From positions 1,922,001 through 1,986,000 of the forward strand of contig NW_026946359.1 in assembly GCF_035222275.1 (NCBI RefSeq): 64,000 bases of DNA. The letters run 5' to 3'. The notes below the pieces were generated by a model. That model ran no database searches, was not told where the DNA came from, and was given only the letters and a program-made list of their open reading frames with translations. The DNA is from Podospora bellae-mahoneyi (lineage: Eukaryota > Ascomycota > Sordariomycetes > Sordariales > Podosporaceae). Made by a program: the position numbers and the translations under genes. Shown in pieces: positions 9,478 to 22,714 of this stretch (its first letter is position 1; each line of letters opens with the position of its first letter).

Positions 9478-12400
9478 GTCTTCTCGGACTTACTCTGCAT
9501 ATGCCGGATGTTCACTTCACTCCACGAACTGCTTCGGTGATCAAAGATAAAGAAGAAAGAGCAACTGGTCTGCTACGTTACCACTGTGGTTTAAACCGTC
9601 ACAATTTAGCCAGCTTTTGACCAGTTACCCCGCTTTCTCACCAGATGCTCGATCTGGAGTTCGGGTCCCCCACCTCGCCAAAACCCTTGACAGCCATTAC
9701 CACACTGTAAGCAAACCTTTTTATTCATGTATTATCATATTCAACCCGAAACTCGAACTTATCCAGCAAAGAGGTTGATTTAAGCTCTTTGAACCCTGGA
9801 CGACGTTGCAGGCCTGTGGACCAATTCCTCGATGTTTGCCACTTTACCCCCTTGTTTAGCCTCCATCCTGACCTCTCGGCTATGAGGCTCTAAGTGCAGC
9901 AAAAGAAAACATGAAAAAAAAAAAAATAGACCGCTTCTAGAACCTCTCAACCACAATTTTCGACGCCCAGTACTGTAAGACAAAAGGTCTCGCATCCGCG
10001 GAGCTGTCAAACATCAAACCTGTCAAGAAGTCGACCTGCATAGCTTCTCTGCAGATCTTATGTATATTCTCTAAGACATGCAGCGGCGAGGTCATAGGAA
10101 ATCACATCAAGATGCAGCATGTTTAGCTTTTCATACAATCAGACCACTCCAAGCAACGGCTGTGGTCTTGATGAGCAACTCCGTCGTAAGCCAGAATAAT
10201 AGTGAACTCGGGATCGCAGGTGCATGACAAGCATGTACACTCTTCGGCCACCAAGCTGTATGTCCTCGGAACGAGTCTGAAGTCAAGGCTCACGAAAGGT
10301 CGGCTTCGAGCCAACCTCTAAGCCCGCTGACAAATAACGACAGTCATCGCGGATGACTGGTGTGGTGTTCTTTCACAAGGTGAAGGTTTCGTCCAACAAC
10401 GGGCAGCATGCTCAAGGCAGAGATGCGGAATTCAGAAGTGGAATGAACCCCGGTGTAAGTAGGTAGTGGAGCTTGGTGATGTGTCCCTGCAACTGCCGTG
10501 AACACCCTATTCATTCGTGGGGGTATGCTGGTTACCTGTCCCTCTGACACGCCTTCTCTCGATACCTTTTGGGTGTGGTATTGCAGGTGGGCGGGCCGTG
10601 CCTCAGGGACATGACAAAACGAGACCGAGGTTCCCGACCCCCAATACCTGACTGAGCTGGGGACCTGGTGGCTCTGGGAAGAGACGTGCTCAGTTCACTT
10701 GTGGGACGCTTCTTCCAAGGCATCAACATGTCGCTGTCCTTGCCTTTGTAAGCGCATGTGAGCAGTCATAAAAAGTTGAGCAGTGAGGTTCCATCAGAGG
10801 TCCGGAGTGCACTGCTGGAGACACCTCAGAGCGGCCCAGTATTTGTTGCGTGCTGGTGGCTTGCATGGGATCCCTGGTGCTGCTGATCCCCAACGAATAA
10901 GAAATGGCTGGCCACCATCATGCAGCAGTGTGCCATTCCGAGGCTCGCAACGGAGCAGCTGTGGGAATTCCACCACGTAAGTGGAACTTCGCCGAAATCA
11001 ACTAGCAAGAGCGTAAATGGGCGGCCCGCGACGGGAGTGAGAAAAACCCAAGAAGCTGGCCGTGGATGTGGATGTGGCCAAGCACCAAGTTGGATGAAGC
11101 AACCGGGGATGATACCGGGGTGGCTTCTCCGGTCACCCCCCCACCCCCCCGCCCACAAAAGATACCTAAACTATTGGCGGGATTTAATCCGGTGCTCTGC
11201 TAGCGGGTCCCTGGCCCCGCTGTTGGTCCATTTCACTTGTCCGGGGAGAGCTTTGGCAGGTGAGAACGAGGAGGGCAGATAGGTATTGGCTCTGTCGTTC
11301 GCCGGTCTCCCTCTGAGCCTGTCACGATGCAGGCAATAAATGGCCTAGAGATAAACGAGCGAATGGTATCCCTTGGGACACGAACGCTGCCTGTCAGCCG
11401 AGCCACGACAAATCGCGAGCGGCCCGAGGAGAGGGGGAAGAAAAGGTGAGTATGTGTGCTGATGGTGATGAGGTTATCGCGACGGCCGATAAGCCATATA
11501 ACGACATGGGTCTAGGATTGTTACAAGGACCTAGAGGGCATGCTCCGTCCTGCCCTGAGCCCTTCGAACATTGCGTCCCTGTGTCCTTTTGGTAGGTCGC
11601 TTCGGGGACTCGGAGCACTGCGCTGTCGATCGACCAAACTGTCAAACTAGGGCCCCAGACATCTCAATGCTCTTTGTCGCTCTGCCACGTTCGATGTGCA
11701 TTCTGATACCTAATACTTGCATGCTTCTTTTGGCAAATGTCTCTTTTCTGTCACTGACAGCTCCCTTAAGCCCGCCGTGGCCCACGAAGATAAAAGCGGC
11801 CGTCCCCTGGAACTGACACCACGAGTCTGGCGTCAACACTCCAGTTAGGTATACATCACCAAGCTTCGCACCCCAGTCAACTGCGGAATACAAGGGCCCA
11901 GGACCGGCCACACTTGAGCAAGGTGGCGCCGGGGAACTGAGGCACTGCGCGCGATTGCGGATTCGGTACCCAAAAGCCAAGCAGCCTCACCACGTTCGGT
12001 CCTCTTCACAAGACTTCGCACCTCGGCAAGCGTATAATCCGTCCAACCACTGTCCTGGGCCTGTGGCTGGAACAGTCCATGAGCGTCGGCTCTGCCGATT
12101 ACTGCATATTGGCGTCCCCCTACAACACGTTGCGGCCTCTCCGACCACATTATTTGGGAAATTGACACAGCTGCGTCAAACTTGGCATGAAACCCAAGAG
12201 GGGAGGCAGAGAAACCGTACCCAGTGACCCCCCGGGGTGTCTCAGAGACAGCTTACCAGGCAGAGTCACTGAAAGGGTGAGTCTCGGGCGGGGGTAACAA
12301 CCAGTTCAGACACCAAGACACGGACGAGCTCACCGCGCAGCCTACAACACAGCGGGTCCCTGCCCGCTTCCCATTCGGTTACCCTCCGCATTATTAGCCC

Positions 12401-12565
12401 TGGCTCTCAGTTCGGGTAAGCCCAAGACGGTCTTCTCTACCAGGAAAGCCCTCTTATCTTCGAACGTACCCTCTGTTACCTGGCTGACACCCAAACTAAC
12501 ATCATTTCAGTGCTTATCGGTGCCTATCTTGGATCTATCATCTACCCACACAGCAGACCAACACA
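9478..12565. other. intergenic, no supported gene
   Basis: About 3 kb with only short frames on both strands. The last several hundred bases are probably the leader and promoter of the bHLH gene; many lack A-T runs and carry pyrimidine-rich stretches as in fungal 5' leaders. No tRNA, repeat or transposon was noticed. Confidence 0.55.
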
Positions 12566-13996
12566 ATGAGAATGGAGCAAACTTCGGGGCGGATTCAGAA
12601 TAATACAAACCAGGTGGGCAACGTCCCGAGTCCCTTTTCCTTTACCACCTTTCCCTTCACTCTTGATCTGTCTCTTTTGTTGTCCCTATCCTGACATCAG
12701 TTTTAGCTCCCTGGGGAACATTTCGGGGAAGGGCTGCCATCAGACCTCCAACATCGATTAGATACGGGCAGTCATGGATGGACATATGACGGGAACTCGA
12801 GCAACCATCTCGGCTACCATGACCCCAACCTTCACCACAGCATCACTAATCCCACCGACCTCTCGTCATATCAGCAGCCCGTGGCAGATGCCAGAATTCC
12901 AAGTCCTACCTACGTGCACTTGGAAACTTCCTTCGACCAGAGCTCCTCGACTCTAGAAGGCCAGTGGGTTTCGAACAGCCCAATAAGCCCGTCAGTACCT
13001 TACGGCGACATTGCCTGCACCCTCAGCTCAACCAGCAGTATTCAAACTTCGCCGATGATTTTGAGCCCAGCCAACGATCATTGGACGTATCAGTCTTTCC
13101 CAATCAACCACACATATGGAGTCTCGTTGAGCCAGCCCAATTCACCCATAGTTTCGGCTCCCTTTGACGCACCACACTCTGCTCGGGAGATGCCGGCGTC
13201 ATATTTTGCTGTGTGCATGATGTCCGATACCACATTACCTCTAGACCAAGGGTCGCATGACAGGTCGCTTTCTTCTTCCACGATCCCACCCGAACTCGAA
13301 CCAGCACCGACACAGCACCGACAGCATAATGGCAGACCTGCGAGTTTGAACCTGCGGAAGACAACAAAAGCCTCGGGTAAAGGACAGCTACCCTCACCCT
13401 CAACGAAAACAAAGGCGACTCCTCAATTCGAAGACTCCAAGACAGTCTCTCCAGCCAGCTCAAGTTCAATACAACCGCACAAGCCAACGAAGTCAAACGG
13501 TCCCAGCTTGCGCACTGCTACCCGCCGGTTTAGACGCACCCCTGAAGAAGCTCCACCACGACCAGGAGAGTTGGCTGAAGATCAACGTGCCAGGGAAAAT
13601 CATAATCAGGTTGAGAAGGAGTACCGGACCAGGCTGCACAAAGGCTTCGAGGAGCTACTCGAAGCGCTGTGCGCTTTGCCGGGAGAGGAACGAGTGATAG
13701 CCCGCCACAGCAAAACGGCCGGCGGAAGTGTGAATGAAGACTATGGCAACGACGACGAACATATGGCCATCATTGGGGCCCTGCTGGACGAAAGGACTGG
13801 TCTTGGATTGCCCGCAAACAGGAACACAGGGGGCAAAGGGAAGAAGAAACAGAGGAGAATGAGCAAGGCAGAGGTGCTTCACTACACCTGCCGTGTGCTC
13901 AAGTCAATGGGGGATGGTAATCAGAAACTGAAAGAAGAGGTGGAACGCTTGAGGTCGGAACATGACATGAGGTTGAAGCATACAGGGAGTAGCTGA
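12566..13996 (+). CDS. SREBP-like bHLH transcription factor (no membrane segment)
   Basis: Predicted 445-residue nuclear regulator, exons 12566-12613 and 12707-13996. The 93-bp intron (GTGGGC...TTTTAG) joins NNTNQ to LPGEHFGEG. The first 300 residues are Ser/Pro/Gln-rich and low in order, like an activation region. The basic region and helix 1 (about 310-340) read ENHNQVEKEYRTRLHKGFEE. The His, Glu and the Tyr where most bHLH proteins have Arg are the mark of the SREBP class, which binds sterol regulatory elements as well as E-boxes. A long loop of about 60 residues leads to helix 2, RRMSKAEVLHYTCRVLKSM, where SKAEVL is also typical of fungal SREBP-type factors, then a short coiled coil (QKLKEEVERLRSEH). 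Unlike full SREBPs there are no membrane helices or C-terminal regulatory domain, so it would not need proteolytic release. Targets are unknown. Confidence 0.88.
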
Positions 13997-16900
13997 TGCT
14001 TGGGCTTGTTTGAATAGCTCATACTGATGGTTAAGTGGCACTTGGCAAGAATCATTTCGATACAACTCTTATTTTGGTGGGTTGAGGCTCAAGATACAAA
14101 CAGAACATATGGTATTTACGTAGCACAAATCATGCATGTTGTTGCCACTGACAATCACTGTCTCTATGTCCTGTGCTTATGCAATCACCTAGGTATGCAG
14201 ACAAATGTCGAAAGGCCCTAACAGCAGCCCAGTAGCTCGGAAACCCGTCCACTACGCCTCCAAATTGCTTTTCTGGTACGCGTTAGCTCACTATTCCAAA
14301 TTGAAGATAGACTGAAACATCAACCACCAACAAGACCCAAGTTCCTGAATATCGTACTGCTCACAGCCCACTTTTGCCGCTACTTCTGTCACGAGGAAAA
14401 CAATAGCGTGAAAATAACTTTGTCTCGCTTTCAGCTCAGCTTATTCAGGAACACTCGGAGCCCTCGGGCGGCAATGATTCAACACTCAGTTTGTCTCTCG
14501 AGGGGTATCGGTAGAATCGTACCCGGAGCCACCCCAGGCCAGGGGACATGGTCTTGGGGGCAGCTAGCCACATCGCCAATTCACCCTGGTATCCTGAACA
14601 ACAAGCTAGAGCCCGCTTCGTTCGTTCTGACGCTCGGAGCCTGATGCCTTCTGTCCCTAATTCAGAATGCCAACAACACTTCCTGCGCAACACCAAAGGC
14701 CGCCGAGTTGCAATCGCATCGATCAGTTGGATTCGATTTTATGCATTCTCGATCTTCTCTTCAGCAGACCGATGCCGAGAGCCCCTGGCTGAAAACGATA
14801 GGCTGAGAAAGGATACCGTACCTCTCCCTCTCCATGTCGACGTGAACGGCGTTATCCCCCCCCTTCTCCCCCTGTCCCCTGTCGTTGTCTGGGTACAAGC
14901 GCACCCGTCACATCTGGCAGTCGGATCGGCCACGAGGCTAGCTGGCGGCACAGTTCTCTTTCTCCGCCTACAAATCCGGGCCGAGCGTTGGGAGAGCAAG
15001 GACGAGAATTGATATCTCACATTTTGCCTTTACCGAGGAAAGCTCAATTCAAGCAGAGACCAGGTTCCAACTCGTGCATTTCATGCCTGGGCAAGTTTTT
15101 GAAACGTTAATCCCACATACCCCCCCTGTTCACACCTTGCCTATTTCAGGACATATCGCCATCCAACTACCGGTTTCGAAGCTTTACTTGCTTGTTACAA
15201 GCTTCCTTGTGCCCGTCACCCGCTGTGGGTTTTCTCAGAACGGAATGGGAGGGTGGGTGGTGGTGGCGATCCAGACCAGTCGGTGAAGAATGACAGGGGT
15301 TCTTGTATGGTCCTCCAGTCCCAAGGTTCACTGCCGAGTGCCGAAGAGCGAGGAATGTTGGCTTATCAGACCGATTCATAGTGGCTGTTCCTTTTGCAGT
15401 TGCCTTCTCATCCTCTTATCCGGGATTGAAGAGCTTCGGGATCCTTTGCCCGTGGTGTGATGGACAGTTGATCTTAATGATTAATCATCACATCCTTGTA
15501 AAACCGGGGCCTGATAAGAAGAACAGAGCTAATGCCGAAAAGAGAACAGAGCTTCATTCCCTTATCATAAACCCCCATGACGGGACATGAATTATGGGGA
15601 GTCCCGTTCGGAACGTGGGAGTTGTCGTTGTTGCTGGTTGAATGCAACCTTATTGAATCTTTGCCGTCAATGACGAAAACGATAGCTTTCAACCTATCCC
15701 GAGAAGAGTAATTTTGAAGTTCAGTAGGATGCCTCTTTTACTGGGCTAATCAACTGTAGGTATCGGATCAGCAGGTCTCGACCTGTCCATACACATTGAC
15801 CAACTCATCTTGGATGTACCCCATAGATCAAGAAAAGGTATCATCATCAACAACAACAGGTCTCGCTATCAGCCCCCTGCCGAAATGGAACGCCCAAAGG
15901 TCACACAGCATATGCTCTCCACCCCCTCTCACCAGAAAACTCCCTCAAAAGAGCGGTGTCCAAAAAGAACCAGAGAAAGGGTACGCTACCCGTTTTGCCA
16001 CATCCCACTTTCAGCATGCTCTTTTATCTCACTGCCATGTCATCAACCGTTTCACAGCATCATGCAACCTCTCGCTTTCGCTTCCATCCTTGATTCCTCA
16101 AAACCAAAAGCCACATCAATGCTGTCATGAGACCTGCATTTACAAAATCTATCCCTTCCGGCACCGGACTAAACCATCTTCATCAAACTTACCCCCGGCA
16201 AACCTCCATGTATTTTACCCTCCGACCACTGACCCACTGATCTACCCCTACAAATCAAACCAAGAAAAAAAAAAAACACCAAAAAAAGAGCAAATAGTTC
16301 CAGACCTTCTTATTAGCCCGCCCCGCAAGCGGGACCTTTTCCTAGCGGTAAATTCTTTCTCTCCGCTTATTAGTTAAGTGGGTATGACGAGGAGAATTCT
16401 CTTGGTGTACATATATGCAGTGTCGAGCAGGGCACGGAGCAAAGTCCTTCTCACCGTTGGACCTAGCACCAATTGTGGGGAGCTTAAGCCTTTCTTGTCT
16501 TTTCTCGCCCCCTGGTGCGTCACGAAAATCGTGAACAAACCTGACATTCCCGGAAATGAAATGGGAATATCTCTCTGCCTTGCTGGGGTCCCCCGGGGCG
16601 AAGCTATCGCCAATGGAGTAAACAGCAGAACTATCCATTCCTTCCACTCTTTGTCACGACTGGTAATCGTAAATTACCCCAGACTAATTTTACTAAACGG
16701 GCATCCCGGCTCCTGCTACCTCTCAAAGGTACCTTAAACACCGACCACCTGCGGATGTTGAACGCAGGTAGGCAGCTTGCATACCAACCAGATCATGTCC
16801 TGGCTCACACAACCCGGGACAAAAAGATAACGATTCATGGAACCCCAAAAAGAGAAAATTGTCGACATAAAAGACCGGATACGTTTGATTTGCTTTGATC

Positions 16901-17434
16901 TTACAGTGACCTTTCTTTGAGTTGGGGGGGGAAATGTGCTTCGTTGAGACAGATCAACACCCTCGTTACCATGCCATGCCAGGCAGTTAAGATAGTACAG
17001 ATACATCCAGGAGATCTCACAAAACCCCCGACCGAATCGTAAGAAAAAGAAAAGCAAGAAAACAAACGCCAGATCTTTCCGTCCCAGCCCATCCTGACCA
17101 TTATCGCCCTGTCGCCATAGCGAATTCTGAGTGTAACAAAGGACAGAAGAAAAAAGAAAGTCACGCCAGTAAAACTAAATCCGCCCCTTTCATGCTTGAG
17201 ACTTTTGTCCTCCCGCCCGGCCCGTGTATATCCATCGTATAACGCTTTTGCTTGGAAGAACCAACATAAACTGAACAAAAAAAAGGAAAGAAAAGGGTCC
17301 CAAGCTTAGCCAGTGTCAGCCGCAAGCTGGGGACGATGTCGCAATGGGCCGTCCTCATGACCACCTCAACCAACATCCAAAACAGACACCTTGTTTCTAA
17401 AAAAGAAAGAACCGCAAACCCCACGTCTCTCTAA
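13997..17434. other. gene-poor stretch, nothing supported
   Basis: About 3.4 kb. Frames such as 14548-15012 and 15796-16377 (+) are open but low-complexity (Pro, Ser, His, Lys) with no domain-like pattern. 16265-16276 is a poly-A tract. The part next to 17435 is the 3' flank of the minus-strand gene. Confidence 0.5.
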
Positions 17435-18178
17435 TCATTGCACCGTCCTAACACAAGCCCCTGTCCTGCTCAAGTTCGGGTCCCGGGCGCAGACCCCTAC
17501 CTTGTGCACCACAAAGTGTAGGTCCCACACCCCTGAGCGGTCATCCAAGACAACACTGATCCAACAGCACAACCGTCCTTGGCGGGACAACGTAGCCGCC
17601 GCCTCCTCGCCAAAGCCGGTAAAGTCGGCCAGCAGGCAGCGAGAAAAGACCCAGTCGTTTTGGTCGTCCATGTGAGGGACGGCGCTTGTCACGAGCTCAA
17701 AGTCGGCGGCAGCGTCGTGGTGGTGGTGGTGGTTGAGACCGACGACGTCGGCTGTGGAGGAGGGGAGGGCGATGGTGGAGAGGAATCCTTGGACCAGAGA
17801 CCGTGGCAGGCCGATTCGCTCGAAGAGGCCGGGGGCGTGGTGGGAGGCGGGGGTGTGGCTGGTGACGTGGAGATAGCAGTGCGGGACGTGGATAAGGGCT
17901 GTAGTCATGAGCTGCGACTCTTGGAGTTGCCGACTGCGGTGGGGGCGACTCGTGGTGGGCATTGGGTTGGGTAGGGACATGGTTTGGAGGCCTTGAAAGC
18001 AGGTGTCGGTGGGCCATATGGCGACGATCAAGCTGTTGCCTTGGTTGCTGTCGGCGGGCACGTAGTGCCACTCGAGGGGTTGCATAGTGTGGTGCTGGTA
18101 GGAAAACTGGCTGGTGACGGGAGCCTCGTCGTCCAGAGGGGATGTGATCTCGAGAGCGGGCATGACAGAACTGGCCAT
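17435..18178 (-). CDS. conserved-looking hypothetical protein (247 aa)
   Basis: Not recognised. A single uninterrupted frame from ATG 18178 to a stop at 17435 with the strong C/G third-position bias of the confirmed genes nearby, which argues for real coding. The sequence is a plausible globular protein: hydrophobic strands (LEWHYVPADSNQGNSLIVAI, ALIHVPHCYLHV), a run of five His after GLN (about residues 150-156), and a Trp- and Cys-containing end (CCWISVVLDDRSGVWDLHFVV). No signal peptide, membrane helix or zinc motif. It stands alone, with more than 2 kb of non-coding DNA on each side. A long 5' leader is likely. Confidence 0.6.
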   Translation of the reverse strand: MASSVMPALEITSPLDDEAPVTSQFSYQHHTMQPLEWHYVPADSNQGNSLIVAIWPTDTCFQGLQTMSLPNPMPTTSRPHRSRQLQESQLMTTALIHVPHCYLHVTSHTPASHHAPGLFERIGLPRSLVQGFLSTIALPSSTADVVGLNHHHHHDAAADFELVTSAVPHMDDQNDWVFSRCLLADFTGFGEEAAATLSRQGRLCCWISVVLDDRSGVWDLHFVVHKVGVCARDPNLSRTGACVRTVQ

Positions 18179-20454
18179 GTCCGAAGTGAAAGACGAGTAG
18201 GAGGGGATCTGATCAGACTTATGGCGGAGAAAACTGTCGTTGTTTGACCGGATTGTGATGTGTACCAGTCAACACAGGAGAGAGCGACAGATGCCGTCCA
18301 CAGCCTAACAGCCAAGTCGGCGAATATTTAACACTCGAGTCTTGAAGTCAAAGGTGTGTGTGAAACAGAAGGAAGGAAAGAAGGGACGGCGGTGCTTCTT
18401 ATCAGGAACACTGTCTCCGAGACATGCACACGGGATGGGATGTCAGCAGCAGACAGCCGGCTCTCCAGGTGAACGTTGGTTGGTTCTGGCCAGGTGAGAA
18501 TCCCACGTAGGTACCGAGATGCACGAGGGGACGCTGGGACAGAGGTACCCCAGGCTGGGGTTCTGTTGCAGACCCAGTCACCCAGACCACTCCAGATGTC
18601 ACTGCAGGGCGATGTAAGTTGGGGGTCCAAGCGCTACCTGTGTGTGGTGCGTGCCTGGGGATCGGCGGATAGGGTTGTGGGCAAAATTGAGTAAAAGACA
18701 AGCCACCTCAGTTGGTAAGACGAAAGAGACGACATATGTATTGGCCGAGGGAATGGTGAGGGTGTCTGGATGAGTTGCCGGCGGCAGCCCTAACTGTGCC
18801 GCGAGACCATTGCTCGACAGCCCGTCCTTGGCGTATTCACAAGATTCCTAAGGCGAGCTTGGCTGAAGGGGACTGCGCAAGAATGGACCAAACCAGACAG
18901 GCGCCGGACAGCACTCATGGTCCCGACAGTTTGGACGAACCCCATAACCAACTGGCTAGCCTTGCCGCCGGAAGACTCTTCCAACACTTGCGATTGAATT
19001 TTGGGCCAACAGTGAGGAGCTAAGGAGGTCTAGGGTGCTAACAGGGAAGGTAGACAAACCCACCAGCATGCCATGGCGTCTGTGTGCGTTGTCCCAGACT
19101 CTCAGAGCAGAAGGCACAAAATGCGAGCTTGGGACCGATAATCTGACAAAGGATGATGACCCTCGAGTCTTGAATGGAGGCAACGCGCTTCTTTTTTCTG
19201 TATTCAGCTCGCTTCTGCCGATGCCCAGCTGCAATTGAGCCAACAGGAGGGCTGCGATACGGCCTGTCGGCCCGAGATGTCGATGGGTTCGGTTAGTCCC
19301 CGGCAGCGACGCACCTTGCCAGAGCTGACATGTTGGTAAAATGATGGTTCCGAAGAATATCGGGGTTTGCAGATCCCTTTCGTTCACTGATGGCCCAACA
19401 GCCTGGGTCTGCTCCCACCTTGTCGCAGCAATTGGCGCGATAGTCACAGTAGCTTGCTTCTTTCACTTGCTGCTTATGTACATGCCGTATTTATGACGTG
19501 CCTGGAGATGAGACGGTGAGTATGTCTTGGTCGGCCTCCACCATTGGCCGCTCGAACACTGGAAGCATGTCTGCCATCCTAAACCCGAAAATCTGGGAAT
19601 TCAGCTCCGATTCAGAATAGTGTAATCTCAAACCTGAAACCACAGAGAGCCGACCCAAATCCCCGATCCCGGGAATGCTACAGTGGAGCACAATTTAAGT
19701 GTGGGGATCGAAAGCCACACGTTTGCTACCTTGGTAATGAGTCCAGTTTCAAAAAGGTTGTCCATCGTGTTTGGTATGTAGGTAGGTACCTTGAGGTAAG
19801 TATGTATAGGAGATGCTTGGAAGAGGTTCCATTCCGGGAGCTTCCGTGGTCCCATTAGCAGATATATGCTTGTAAATGCTTTTATCTTCAATCAAGGTGG
19901 GTAGGTACACTAACGATTTACCAAGGTCGCAGTAACTGGGGCTGCTCGGATTAAGTCAACAGGGTTGATCTTCAATTTCCCCGGATCACAAACAACCGCA
20001 GCTTGAGCCCAGTGATCGAGTGCAGCCATTGTGGAGTCGCTCGGCGATGTTGTAAATGATTCCCGAAGCTGACGGCTGAATGCCAGGTGTGAGTGGTGGT
20101 CGGGGTGAAGGCGAAGGAGGGAAGCATACTTCAACACTGAACAAAGCTGATCTGCGAAGAACACCTAACTGCAGCAATCCGTTCCAAAGATTCGGGCATC
20201 GGACCTTTCTGCCCGGCCAGCCATCAGCTGCGGCACATCATGCAGCCAGCCAGCCCCCAGTCTCTCTCCACAGATACCAAGGATAAACAGCCGCTTCAAT
20301 GTCTCGGCCATACTTGTGCTATCATTATCAATAGGAGAAGTTAGTGACTCTGTGTACCCGGTGAGCTCAAAGCGACAAGTGATCGACGAGATGCCTCGGT
20401 TGCGTTCCCGAGAACCCCTGTTGATCGCCGCGGCTGAATGGGACAGTGCCTACC
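18179..20454. other. intergenic, no supported gene
   Basis: Presumed promoter and leader of the minus-strand 17435-18178 gene on the left, then about 1.7 kb with only short frames. The frames at 18328-18701 (-) and 18956-19447 (-) lack recognisable motifs and overlap each other. Confidence 0.5.
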
Positions 20455-21569
20455 TTATTTCTTGGTGTCGAGGATATCCTCGATCACCGCATCCGCGAGC
20501 TGGCTGGCGAAGATGGCTTCGACCACAGGCGGGTTGACATTCGTCTCTGGGCGAGCAGGAACGAACATGCCGGGCTGGAAAACAGAAATTTTGATGTTGG
20601 CGTTCTATAACCAAAAGTCAGTAAGCATTCACCATCAGGTATCGATAAATGTAACAAGAACACAAGAAATGGGTGCACAAACAATCCATTATTTGAAAAG
20701 AGTATATACACAAAAAGGCAAAACTGGAGGAAAACACCTTTATTGATGAAACAATGAGCCTGGCTGCCAACCTTGAACTTGAACCAAGAAATCAATCTCT
20801 GTAAACCAACCAGCCGATTTCTATCCAAACTCTCCCTACCTTACCAACCGAATGTCTCAACAGAATCATACTGTACCTAGGCATGAAGCCATAGACTGAC
20901 TAGACCCCCAGTAACAAACAGAAAAATTTCTTGAAAGAACAAAACAAAACATAACGTACCACAAGCCGCTCGGACAACAGCTCCATGGCCTCTTCGGTCT
21001 CTTCCTCGTCCCAGCTGTTGGCCGCCCCGTTCACCAAGGCAAACCGGAACGGCCGCTCGCTCGCCAGGGGTAGGTGTCGGATCACCTGGTCGAGGAACGC
21101 CTTGGCACCTCCGAGGCAGCGGTCAACTTGAACTCTCTTGCCGGCCTCGGTTTCAACCTCCACGAAACGGCCATCCGAAACAGTGAGGGCTTCAACCTCA
21201 CCGGCAAGAGAGTCCCAGTTGAACCAGGTGTCGCTGATAGATCGACGCCTTTCGGAGGGCCTCGGACGCTCGTCAACACAGGGTTTCGGCGGCAACGCCC
21301 TATTTCAAGAAGTCAGCGCTGGGTTCGAGAAGGTTTCCGGGAGGCAGGCCATACCAGATGCAGGCTTGAGCGCCCGCGAGCTTCTCGATCAGCTCCGGCT
21401 CGTACGACATAAAGTCCTGGTGGGCCAGGTGCCGGGCCTTGGCAGAATACTCATGTGGCATCGCTGCCGGGGACAGTATGTAGACATCCTGGATGTCTCT
21501 GCTTGTTAGGCACTGGAAAGCAATGGCGTCTCCCACCAGGCCTGCCGAGTTGACGATGATGATCTTCAT
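20455..21569 (-). CDS. NmrA/SDR-like NAD(P)-binding protein
   Basis: Starts at ATG 21569 with MKIIIVNSAGLVGDAIAFQC, a beta-alpha-beta start of the atypical short-chain dehydrogenase (NmrA-like) fold, although the usual GxxGxxG is weakened to NSAGLVG. Next come EKLAGAQACIW, the adenine-side strand, and later CLGGAKAFLDQVIRH and RFALVNGAA, matching the helix and strand that follow in this family. Only one GT donor exists before the frame closes (intron from 21354, GTATGG). The acceptor is one of several AGs between about 21234 and 21265; all keep frame with DTWFNWDSLAGEV. A second, long intron (20605-20959, GTACGT...TTATAG) joins SERLV to NANIKISVFQPGMFVPARPE, ending VIEDILDTKK. The active-site YxxxK of true SDR enzymes is not evident, so it may bind NAD(P) as a sensor rather than catalyse. 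A rearranged partial copy lies 1.4 kb away. Confidence 0.66.
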
Positions 21570-22714
21570 TTTTGCTTGTTCTTGGTGCTGCTGATAGAAT
21601 GAAGCACTTTGTTGTTTTGTCTTTGTCGGGAGAAATAAGGGCCAAATTAAAGCTGCTTGGTGGTGATCATCTTGGAGCCTATGCTGAGGTGGCTTCTGCT
21701 CCTTCCAGTCCTATTTTTTCCTCATTGGTATTGTTCCCTTCCTTTTACTTCTGTTACTCCAACCTACCCAAGGACCCGCTTATTCCGGTTCAGATCTTTG
21801 AACCGGAAAGAACAAGGAACTTCAGTGGAATAATTCAAAAAGCCTTAGATTCGCGGTTTCTGATATTGACTTTCAAGATGAGGTAATATTGGCTGCGTTG
21901 ATTCTTGGCGATGGAAGTCTTCCTTTGATTCAGTAAAGACTGGGTACCTGGTGTTCATGCCACCACGCTACACTTCACCAGCTGTTCCGTCCCCAAGCAA
22001 TGAAACATGAATGATAGACTGTGCCATATATCTAGTCCAAGCATTTCGATTTCACTTGTATATTTTGAATTTGTGGACATGTTTCTGGCTACCTACCTTA
22101 AACAGGCATATCCTCTGAATCAAATTCGAACGTGTTATCTCAGCAGCTCCATCCCTCACTTTCACTTTCTCAACCACATTCAACGTGATACCTAGATACT
22201 TGGCCTGTCCTCATTGACCCAACATTTCCACCGCTTACCCTCTTGAACAATCTGAACGTCAGGCAAGCAAGCCTCCTATTGTTATGCTTCCCAATGCTAC
22301 CTAGTTTGGTATGAACAGAATCGATCATGTGTGATGGGCCACCAAACAACCTGGAAATCAAGTAAGCAATAGCTAGTAGCAGTTGGAACATGCCGGTATC
22401 CCACGGAATCCATCATTCACCATTGTGACCTTTGTGACCGGGGCTCTTAGAGCCTGAAAAGGCAGGAATCAGGGAATAAGAGAGCGGCTGGGTGGGGGAT
22501 TGATGTCGTCCTCCTTCCCCGTTTCTGGTGCGAGGGGCAGCTGAGCGGGACTAGGCTCCGATCCTATGACACGGGGCAACAGAGAAAACTCTGCCTACCT
22601 TTCTGTGGGGCAAGAAAACTCCCCTCTTATATCTTCTCTCTCTTCTCTTCTTCTCTTCTTCTCATCTTCTTCCAAACCCAAACATCCAAGACATCTACGC
22701 CCTCCGCGGGAGGT
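21570..22714. other. upstream region of the NmrA-like gene
   Basis: Promoter side of the minus-strand NmrA-like gene and then spacer. A pyrimidine-rich CTT/TTC tract lies at about 22628-22671. No gene supported. Confidence 0.5.

Noticed and set aside
14548-15012. Plus-strand frame of 154 codons
   Set aside because: No protein-like pattern and overlapping frames on the other strand; likely chance.
15796-16377. Plus-strand frame of 193 codons
   Set aside because: Low complexity (Pro, Ser, His, Lys) and ends in an A-rich tract; looks like non-coding DNA.
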